Shown here one piece after another: positions 58,678 through 64,000 of a stretch of 64,000 nt of DNA. Origin of the DNA: an uncultured Prevotella sp. GTDB lineage: Bacteria > Bacteroidota > Bacteroidia > Bacteroidales > Bacteroidaceae. The notes under the pieces were generated by a model. The model worked only from the letters and a program-made list of their open reading frames with translations. It made no database searches and was not told where the DNA came from. The translations under genes and the position numbers were made by a program. Position 1 is the stretch's first letter. Every line of letters begins with the position of its first letter. Location of the stretch: the NCBI GenBank assembly GCA_905211345.1, contig CAJMAO010000002.1, forward strand, positions 1-64,000, read 5' to 3'.

Positions 58678-58953
58678 TTATTTTTCTGTTTCCACCTTCA
58701 AATTTATTTTCTTTCCGCAATGGGGGCAGGTTATAGTACCCTCGTCACCGCTCCCGACTTCCGAGGGCGACGCGAAGAGCTGCCAGATGGGCACGTCAAG
58801 GGCGGAGGCTATCTTTTCGAGGGTGTCGATAGATGGCATTGTCTTATTATTAATTAGATTGCTTATTGTCACTTTAGATACGTTCACCATCTCTGCCAAT
58901 TTAACAGAAGATACCCCCCTTTCATTCATTACTTCTTTTATTCTCACTAACAT
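58678..58953 (-). CDS. XRE-family repressor (switch B) with zinc-ribbon tail
   Basis: The 91-aa protein has a helix-turn-helix (GVSSVKLAEMVNVSKVTISN, then LEKIASALDVPIWQLF) and a C-terminal CPHCGKKINL half zinc-ribbon. It is divergent from the KilA-N-Rha gene across a region with two promoters and operators. It is the second repressor-type switch in the element, a sign of composite origin. Confidence 0.78.
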   Translation of the reverse strand: MLVRIKEVMNERGVSSVKLAEMVNVSKVTISNLINNKTMPSIDTLEKIASALDVPIWQLFASPSEVGSGDEGTITCPHCGKKINLKVETEK

Positions 58954-59103
58954 AAAATATCACTTTACTTATAAACCGCTGCAAATATACTAATATTTTA
59001 TGTAATGTAGTAAATGATAAAAGATTAGTTTATTAAATTATATTAAAGATAAAGTATTATTTAATCAAAAGTTTGTATGTAATAAAATATTACTTTATCT
59101 TTG
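58953..59103. promoter_or_regulatory. Divergent promoter/operator of switch B
   Basis: A minus-strand -7 box TATATTTG lies at 58,982-58,989. A plus-strand TATCTTTG lies at 59,096-59,103 with -33 TTTG at 59,072-59,075. The motif ATAAAATAT(C/T)ACTTTA occurs at about 58,953 and 59,082, and its inverted form GATAAAGTATTATTTAAT at about 59,048. These are likely the repressor operators. Confidence 0.75.
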
Positions 59104-59129
59104 CAATATCAAATTAAATATTTAAAGAA

Positions 59130-59213
59130 ATGGGAAATAATGATTTAATCGATACGCTGCTATGTATATTGGCTGCATCAGTGTTGGTCTTGGGAATATT
59201 TTGGTTTGGTTAA
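59130..59213 (+). CDS. Micro-ORF: 27-aa membrane peptide
   Basis: MGNNDLIDTLLCILAASVLV... is one hydrophobic helix. It is the first frame after the rightward switch B promoter, 36 nt before the next gene. Could be a leader or a small membrane effector. Translation unproven. Confidence 0.45.
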   Translation: MGNNDLIDTLLCILAASVLVLGIFWFG

Positions 59214-59249
59214 CCTGAATTAAATGAAACAAATATAAAGACAAGAATT

Positions 59250-60059
59250 ATGGAAACGTTGAGTAAGAATTTCAATTACAATGGCAGTTCCATTACTTTT
59301 AGCAAAGGCTACAACGTAATGGTAAATGCCACACAGATGGCTAAACCTTTCGGCAAACGTCCTGTTGATTGGTTGCAGAACCAACAAGCAAAAGATTTTA
59401 TAGAAGCATTAGCCGAAGTGAGAAATAGCACATCGGCTGATTTAGTGAGAGTTACAAAGGGCGGCAACGACAAGAACGCGCAGGGCACATGGATGCACGA
59501 AGACGTGGCCTTGGAGTTCGCGCGTTGGCTAAGCCCGATGTTCGCCATCTGGTGCAACGACCGGATTAAGGAGCTGCTTACCACTGGCACTACATCTATT
59601 GCCAAGCCGCAGCCAAGCAAGCCCACCGCACCCGACCGCACCTACGAGTTTACCTCCCTCGACGTGGCCTCTGCCACGGGCAGGCGGCACAACAAGGTGC
59701 TGAAGGACATCAGGCGAAACCTCGCCAACGGCAGGCTCGACGCGGCCGACTTCGCCCTCTCCACGTACATGTACGGCACGAGGCCCTACCCGTGCTACCG
59801 CATGACCGTGGCCGGGTGCTTCGACCTCGCATGCTCGCTCAGGCCGCAGAACTCGCGTGGCATGTTCGCCCTGCTGAAGTTCCGCAGCCTGCCGCAGCGT
59901 CCGCTGTTGCCGTCGCCGCAGGAGGCCGCTTGTGAACACACCCTCGCCGACACGCTCGTCGACGCATGTTGCGGCCTTAAGGCCCTGCGCACGAAGCACC
60001 AGGAGATAGCCGCCGACATACTCACGGTGGAGAAGAGACTTAAGGAAATGTTGTTCTAA
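59250..60059 (+). CDS. KilA-N domain fused to Rha/ANT-like domain
   Basis: The 269-aa protein has an N-terminal KilA-N domain (about 8-110; GYNVMVNATQMAKPFGKRPV, GTWMHEDVALEFARWLSPMF). A short linker precedes a Rha-type domain (about 130-215; FTSLDVASATGRRHNKVLKD, YPCYRMTVAGCFDLACSLR) and a helical tail. Base composition changes sharply near 59,465: the KilA-N part is A+T-rich like the element, and the rest is much richer in G+C. This suggests fusion of parts with different histories. It pairs with the next gene as the Rha gene at 34.5 kb does with its neighbour. Confidence 0.8.
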   Translation: METLSKNFNYNGSSITFSKGYNVMVNATQMAKPFGKRPVDWLQNQQAKDFIEALAEVRNSTSADLVRVTKGGNDKNAQGTWMHEDVALEFARWLSPMFAIWCNDRIKELLTTGTTSIAKPQPSKPTAPDRTYEFTSLDVASATGRRHNKVLKDIRRNLANGRLDAADFALSTYMYGTRPYPCYRMTVAGCFDLACSLRPQNSRGMFALLKFRSLPQRPLLPSPQEAACEHTLADTLVDACCGLKALRTKHQEIAADILTVEKRLKEMLF

Positions 60060-60078
60060 CCCATTAAAACCGAAAATC

Positions 60079-60402
60079 ATGAAATTCCAAGACATAGACT
60101 TAGTAGAGCTGACCGCAGGGACGGCAAAGGAAAGGTACGAGAATATGACGAACGAGGAGATAACCCACGAGGTCCTCGACAATGTGAACGACGCATATTG
60201 GCGCATGCACTTTAGCCACGACACGAAGTCGCTGGCCTACGCGCTGTCGTTCTACCTCCTGAACTCCGACGACACGAAGAACTCAAAAATCGAGGTGGCG
60301 CGGGCGTTCACGCAGGTTTTCGAGACGCTCGACGCAATATCGGCCAACGCCGACGGCCTGAACGTCGCGGGGCTTGTCTCCGAACGCCTGATGAACTCGT
60401 GA
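60079..60402 (+). CDS. Hypothetical protein, paralogue of the 35,109 gene
   Basis: The 107-aa protein has the same start (MKFQDIDL), length and LSFYLLNS core as the protein at 35,109-35,432, but clearly more G+C-rich codons. Both follow a Rha-domain gene and precede a CCCCTG hairpin and CGTCCAA iterons, so this is part of a duplicated module. Unknown function. Confidence 0.75.
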   Translation: MKFQDIDLVELTAGTAKERYENMTNEEITHEVLDNVNDAYWRMHFSHDTKSLAYALSFYLLNSDDTKNSKIEVARAFTQVFETLDAISANADGLNVAGLVSERLMNS

Positions 60403-60417
60403 ACACTGTACGCCTCA

Positions 60418-60517
60418 AGGATGCCGTCCTTTAACGTTTTTTAGATGGCATCCGCGAGCGATTTGGACGGTATCCGTTACCGATAAATACCGTCCAAAAA
60501 ATGTTAAAAGGCCGCAT
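60418..60517 (+). repeat. Phage intergenic hairpin repeat (GGATGCCGTC), copy 3
   Basis: GGATGCCGTCCTTTAACG...ATGGCATCC is the inverted form of the hairpin of copy 1. It is followed by GACGGTATCCGTTACCGATA and CCGTCCAAAAAATGTTAAA, which are in the same orientation as copy 1. So the hairpin has been flipped relative to its flank. Confidence 0.75.
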
Positions 60518-60520
60518 CCG

Positions 60521-60552
60521 CCCCTGTCATCCTCACGAATGGCAGGGGTTTT
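60521..60552 (+). terminator. Intrinsic terminator before iteron array B
   Basis: CCCCTGTCAT pairs with ATGGCAGGGG (60,521-60,530 and 60,539-60,548), followed by TTTTA. It corresponds to the hairpin at 35,460. Confidence 0.7.
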
Positions 60553-60579
60553 ACTTATGCGTTTTTACCCAACTTTCCC

Positions 60580-60870
60580 CAAGCGTCCAAGAAAACGACC
60601 AACACAGAGGCAAAAAACGTCCAAGTTTTCGACCAACGTTTTCCGCTTGCAAATCGCTGAATATCAAACGTTTACACTTGTCGATACATCAAAGCGTCCT
60701 AAAAAACGTCCAACGCTACAGTGAAAAACGTCCAAGTTTTCGACCAACGCCGCCGATGCCGTTTGCGCCTGATGCTGAATGCCCATCTGCAAAAGACCAA
60801 GAGTGTAACGCCGTAATCTGTTGTAAATCAAAATATTATGACACGTCGAAAACCGAAAACGTCTAAGCGC
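60580..60870 (+). repeat. Iteron-like array B: CG(A/T)CCAA copies
   Basis: About eight copies of GTCCAA or GACCAA, with degenerate ones such as GTCCTAA and GTCTAAG, lie on the plus strand. The array resembles array A at 35,520 in motif, orientation and upstream context. A T-rich tract (60,940-61,015) follows. No gene is convincing between 60,403 and 61,259. Confidence 0.6.
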
Positions 60871-61194
60871 CGGCCCGTCTGTTCGGACTTATTTTTTCGG
60901 AAAGTACGTGATGTTCCCTCGCGTGCGCGCGTATGGATGTTTTTTCTTTTTATTTATTTTTCTTTTTATAGGGGTATGGGGGGATGTTTTTCTTTTTCTT
61001 TTTTTCTTTTAAAACTGTTTTGGCTGAAACCCGTTTTCGGAGCGTTGGGGCGGTTGTCGTTTTCTTGCGTTCTGAATGGACTTCGATGCCCTGCATGGTA
61101 AGATGTCCGCCCGTGGCTTTCCGTGCCGCTGTGAGGCTCGTGTTGCCCCTCTATCGGCTTTTTTTGTTAATGAGTTGGCGAAACGGTTAATATG
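60871..61194. other. Gene-free interval upstream of terL
   Basis: It holds a T-rich tract with long poly-T runs (60,940-61,015), then a G+C-richer part without a credible frame. It leads into the terL promoter. Confidence 0.5.
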
Positions 61195-61227
61195 ATTTGC
61201 CTAACAAACGACAATTTATTAATTTTG
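61195..61227 (+). promoter_or_regulatory. terL promoter with ATTTG-N3-AACAAA element (copy 4 of 4)
   Basis: ATTTG-CCT-AACAAA (61,195-61,208) covers the -33 TTTG. TAATTTTG (61,220-61,227) is the -7 box, 20 nt from it. Same layout as copies 1 to 3. Confidence 0.75.
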
Positions 61228-61259
61228 CAACAGGATAAGCTGGGCTGACGGACAGCAAT

Positions 61260-61319
61260 ATGTCTGTCAATCCGTTCGAGAAACTGATGAGGGAACTGCC
61301 TGACGAAGATGACGAATAA
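61260..61319 (+). CDS. Micro-ORF overlapping the terL start (19 aa)
   Basis: MSVNPFEKLMRELPDEDDE overlaps the terL ATG by 11 nt. Its sequence resembles the C-terminus of the small protein at 55,898-56,053 (NPFLELMKELPDLD). It could be a translational coupler or a relic of a once contiguous terS-terL region. Confidence 0.4.
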   Translation: MSVNPFEKLMRELPDEDDE

Positions 61320-62820
61320 GGAACATAAACGCATGATGGCATGGCGCAACGACTGGACGCTCTTCGCCAAGGAGGTGCTACACGCACGCCTTGACGAAGA
61401 GCAGAATGATATATTGCGCTCCGTGCAGACTAACAAGATGACGGCAGTAGCCAGCGGTACCGCCCGTGGCAAGGACTTCATCGCCGCCTGTGCCGCAATG
61501 TGCTTCATGTACCTTACCCCTCGCTTCGACCGTGATGGCAATTTGTCAAAGAACACTAAGATAGCCATGACCGCCCCCACAGGACGACAAGTCACGGACA
61601 TTATGATACCCGAGGTTTCGAGGCTTTACCGCAAGGCTGGTTTTCTGCCCGGCAGGCTTCTTGCCAACGGCATACGAACAAATTATGAGGAATGGTATCT
61701 TACAGGTTTTAAGAGTTCCGCAGACAATACGGAGGCGTGGTCGGGTTTCCATGCCGTAAACACAATGTTCATCGTAACCGAGGCTTCAGGTATTCCCGAT
61801 GTCACTTTCAACGCCATAGAGGGTAACTTGCAGGGCAATTCAAGGTTACTGATAGTGTTCAACCCGAACATAACAACCGGCTACGCCGCAAAGGCCATGA
61901 AGTCTAAGCGTTTCAAGAAGTTTCGCCTTAATTCACTCAATGCGGAAAACGTAGTAAGGAAAAAGAACGTGATACCCGGACAGGTTGATTACGATTGGGT
62001 GAAAGACAAGGTGGAGACATGGTGCATCCTTATCCGGAAGGAAGATTTTGACGAAGGGCGAGGCGACTTTGTATTTGAAGGGAATTATTACACTCCAAAC
62101 GACCTGTTCCGTGTCAAGGTGCTTGGAATGTTCCCGAAAGTCGCAGAGGATGTACTAATTCCTTACGAATGGGTTGAGATTGCCAACAACCGTTGGCGTG
62201 AGCTTCAGGAACAAGGCTTCAAGAGCAAGAAACACATACGCCTCGGTGTCGATGTCGCCGGAATGGGGCGCGACCGCTCCTGCTTCATCCCCCGCCAAGG
62301 CAGCTATGTGCCTGAAATAATCGCACGCAATTCGGGAGGTGCAGCCGACCACATGGCCGTGGCCGGTGAGACGCGCCAATACTTACTTGAAGACCCCAAG
62401 GCAAAGGCATTCATCGACACCATCGGGGAGGGCGCAGGAGTGTATTCACGTTTGCTCGAATTAGGATGCAATAACGCTTATTCCTGCAAGTTCTCGAACG
62501 GAGTTAAAGGATTGCACGATATTACCGGATGTTATAATTTCGCCAATATGAGGGCCTACCTGTTTTGGTGCGTCCGTGACTGGCTAAATCCCAAGAACGG
62601 TTTTAATCCTGCCTTGCCGCCTGACGACGAGCTTATGGAGGAACTTACCGAACCCCACTGGCAGTTTATGAGCGACGGCAGAATTATCATCGAGAAGAAG
62701 GATGAAATAAAGAAAAGGCTCAAGCGTTCGCCTGACAAGATGGACGCGTTGGCGAATACTTTTTACCCGTATGACTATGATTACGGGAATGATGAGCGAT
62801 TATTGGAAGATTTTTTGTAG
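61309..62820 (+). CDS. Phage terminase large subunit
   Basis: The 503-aa protein has a packaging ATPase and nuclease layout: VASGTARGKDFIAACAAMCF (variant Walker A, about 45-60), MFIVTEASGIPDVTF (Walker B-type region with catalytic glutamate), LLIVFNPN (coupling motif), then HIRLGVDVAGMGRDRSCFI, the first nuclease aspartate, AFIDTIGEGAGVYSRLLELG (second acidic site) and RSPDKMDALANTFYPYDY, the third. The enzyme cuts and pumps DNA through the portal. Here the portal is 31 kb away and no capsid gene is adjacent. Confidence 0.92.
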   Translation: MTNKEHKRMMAWRNDWTLFAKEVLHARLDEEQNDILRSVQTNKMTAVASGTARGKDFIAACAAMCFMYLTPRFDRDGNLSKNTKIAMTAPTGRQVTDIMIPEVSRLYRKAGFLPGRLLANGIRTNYEEWYLTGFKSSADNTEAWSGFHAVNTMFIVTEASGIPDVTFNAIEGNLQGNSRLLIVFNPNITTGYAAKAMKSKRFKKFRLNSLNAENVVRKKNVIPGQVDYDWVKDKVETWCILIRKEDFDEGRGDFVFEGNYYTPNDLFRVKVLGMFPKVAEDVLIPYEWVEIANNRWRELQEQGFKSKKHIRLGVDVAGMGRDRSCFIPRQGSYVPEIIARNSGGAADHMAVAGETRQYLLEDPKAKAFIDTIGEGAGVYSRLLELGCNNAYSCKFSNGVKGLHDITGCYNFANMRAYLFWCVRDWLNPKNGFNPALPPDDELMEELTEPHWQFMSDGRIIIEKKDEIKKRLKRSPDKMDALANTFYPYDYDYGNDERLLEDFL

Positions 62821-62899
62821 CTTTGCAGCCGAATCGTTTCTTTTACGATTCATTGCTCTTAGTGTTTCTTGTCCGTGAGGATAGGAAACACTTTTTCAT
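62821..62899. other. Spacer after terL with a reversed ACTAAGAGCAATG motif
   Basis: On the minus strand at about 62,850-62,865 the sequence reads CACTAAGAGCAATGAATCG, the same leader motif found at forward starts, but no long minus-strand frame follows. GAATCGTTTCTTTTACGATTC (62,832-62,852) forms a small hairpin, a possible weak terminator. Confidence 0.4.
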
Positions 62900-63247
62900 C
62901 TGTTAAATCCCTTTAACACTTGTTTATCTGTATAAATTTGTTCCAATGCGTTAATTTTGACATCCCTTTTCATTGTTAAGTCCAAGTTAAGTTAATCAAC
63001 CGTTAAATAATGATTTTCATGGCTTCTGCAAGTCTCAAAATTCCGCTCCATATACTTATACATTTTTTCAAAAACAATGTCTCCTACGTAACCGTTAAAG
63101 CACGTAAACAAAATCCGAACGCCTTAGTTAAACATCTGTAACGTATTGATATTCAATGTTTTAACGTTTTGAAACATCAAATATTATGAGTATATTTGCA
63201 TAGCAAAATTAAACAATAACCATTTAAACAATAAGGAGACAAGAGTA
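62900..63247 (+). repeat. About 350-bp direct repeat, right copy
   Basis: From CTGTTAAATCCC to the start codon of the next gene this is closely similar to 25,166-25,514. It includes the early-type promoter (TTGATATTCAATGTTTTAAC from 63,146; -7 box TATATTTG at 63,191-63,198). The copies are same-strand and separated by 37.7 kb. Confidence 0.85.
63146..63198 (+). promoter_or_regulatory. Early-type promoter, copy 3
   Basis: TTGATATTCAATGTTTTAAC, GTTTT and ACATCAAATA precede -7 box TATATTTG. Shared with 25,412 and 34,112. Confidence 0.65.
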
Positions 63248-63490
63248 ATGAAAACCTTTAAAGTTACAAAGAAAGCAGACATACAAGCACCTTTTCTTAC
63301 ATATGAGTCATATAGATTTGAAAAAGGAGACTTATACGCAGATGTATGGCTTACCTGGCATCACAATACGCCCGAATATTCAATTACTTATAGGAAGAAA
63401 GGTCAAATATACCCGGTAGAGTTCATGTCTCATTGTAAGACAGGACGAGGTGTCATTTCAAAAGTAGCCAAATTCTTAAACGTGAAATAA
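63248..63490 (+). CDS. Small hypothetical early protein
   Basis: The 80-aa protein (MKTFKVTKKADIQAPFLTYE) follows early promoter copy 3 and AAGAGTA abutting the ATG, with AAGGAG a few nt upstream. It resembles in layout the proteins at 34,217 and possibly 25,515, and may be a diverged member of one small family. Unknown. Confidence 0.65.
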   Translation: MKTFKVTKKADIQAPFLTYESYRFEKGDLYADVWLTWHHNTPEYSITYRKKGQIYPVEFMSHCKTGRGVISKVAKFLNVK

Positions 63491-63492
63491 CC

Positions 63493-63723
63493 ATGCCGAC
63501 AAAGACCAACAAAGCCGTTCATCTTTTCAAGTCAGGCAACGTAAAAGAAGCGTTTGCGATATTCAGGACGTTCAGGATTGGCTTCACCAAAGACGAACGC
63601 AGGACGCTCCAAATAGCAAGCGAGGTATTAAACGGAATGGGCAAGTTTTACAGCGACCTCGGAATAGACATCAGTCTTGAAGTGTCAAAGGCAAAGCAAA
63701 TAGTAATCAACAAGTATTTTTAA
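63493..63723 (+). CDS. Small hypothetical helical protein
   Basis: The 76-aa protein (MPTKTNKAVHLFKSGNVKEA) is helical, with FRTFRIGFTKDERRTLQIAS. It is probably in the same operon as its neighbours, 2 nt after the previous stop. No domain recognised. Confidence 0.65.
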   Translation: MPTKTNKAVHLFKSGNVKEAFAIFRTFRIGFTKDERRTLQIASEVLNGMGKFYSDLGIDISLEVSKAKQIVINKYF

Positions 63724-63734
63724 TCATAAGAGCA

Positions 63735-64000
63735 ATGGAAAAATTAAGAAACGATTTATTAAAGGAAGAAACAATAGAGTACAAAATCAAGCAGGACGGC
63801 TATTTGCGCAACCTCACGCCAATAGAACTGATAAGCGTTATCTGCGGTTGGGGAGCTAAATCGGAGACGGCTTCCAGCATCGTGCGCTCCATGCTTTGCG
63901 TATGTGACGGCAAGCTGTCAGTTCTTGCGAGAAAATCCATAGACGAACTTGTGCAAGCCACTGGATTTAGCCCGAAGGTATGCGAGAAAGTCCTTGCCGC
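63735..64000 (+). CDS. RadC-like protein, N-terminal part (runs off the window)
   Basis: The frame begins MEKLRNDLLKEETIEYKIKQ, directly after TAAGAGCA, and continues past 64,000. LTPIELISVICGWGAKSETA and GKLSVLARKSIDELVQATGF resemble the N-terminal helix-hairpin-helix domain of RadC/UPF0758 proteins (LSDxELLAxLLGxG...; then DLAxASxxEL). RadC proteins have a C-terminal JAB/MPN-type domain, not in view. They are common in mobile elements. Confidence 0.75.
   Translation, partial: MEKLRNDLLKEETIEYKIKQDGYLRNLTPIELISVICGWGAKSETASSIVRSMLCVCDGKLSVLARKSIDELVQATGFSPKVCEKVLA

Overview
The window joins about 21.7 kb of Bacteroidales chromosome (Prevotellaceae-like) to more than 42 kb of an integrated phage or phage-derived element that runs off the right edge. 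Evidence for the phylum: Bacteroidota-type -7 boxes (TAnnTTTG) ahead of most transcription units, a Bacteroidota-style LptD, the MlaD/amidase pair, a DUF4369-TlpA protein, a signal-peptide-bearing ExbB, and AT-rich tandem intergenic spacers of the TTAAGAATTAAG and ATTATGAATT kind.

Chromosomal part (1-21,720). Envelope genes come first (MlaD, N-acetylmuramoyl-L-alanine amidase), then folB and a B12-dependent ribonucleotide reductase on the minus strand. A 1-kb gene-free stretch precedes lptD. Next are a Kef-type antiporter, peptidase T, a small outer-membrane beta-barrel protein, an rRNA m5C methyltransferase, thyA-folA, a thioredoxin-like lipoprotein-type protein, an Lrp regulator, and an ExbB/ExbD operon. 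folB, nrdJ, thyA and folA give the segment a folate/deoxynucleotide theme.

Junction (21,739-21,800). Only the 3' half of tRNA-Ser(GGA) is present: anticodon arm, variable arm, T arm and 3' acceptor strand. It diverges exactly where the D arm should begin. This is the expected left attachment site of an element integrated in the tRNA. The intact tRNA and the integrase are presumably to the right of the window.

Element (about 21,800 to past 64,000). An excisionase-like gene and a GmrSD-type DUF262/DUF1524 defence gene lie beside the attachment site. A cluster of small early genes leads to an ArdC-like antirestriction protein. A structural block follows: portal, an unexpected ATP-grasp enzyme, and a Mu-gpF-type head protein whose C-terminus is a RelA/SpoT-like (p)ppGpp-synthetase domain. 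Two genes downstream is a compact HD-domain alarmone hydrolase. I read this as a virion-associated alarmone toxin with its own hydrolase immunity protein, and consider it the most exciting part of the window. Then come a Rha regulator, an iteron-like array, a divergent repressor switch, a recombination/replication module (Sak4-like ATPase, PD-(D/E)XK nuclease, OB-fold SSB-like protein, a helicase with an intein in its P-loop, NinG, a helicase-methyltransferase fusion) and many small genes. Terminase genes lie far to the right (about 55.6 and 61.3 kb), separated by a second control module (HU-like protein, HicAB, second XRE repressor switch, KilA-N-Rha, second iteron array). No major capsid or tail gene is visible.

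Global signals inside the element: four copies of a promoter carrying ATTTG-N3-AACAAA in its spacer region (portal, 45.9-kb, terS and terL operons); two leaders that can form pseudoknots; about 350-bp direct repeats at 25.2 and 62.9 kb; a recurrent AAGAGCA directly abutting start codons; and a tRNA-Leu-like cloverleaf interrupted by about 135 nt. All functional assignments come from reading motifs by eye; no database search was run.
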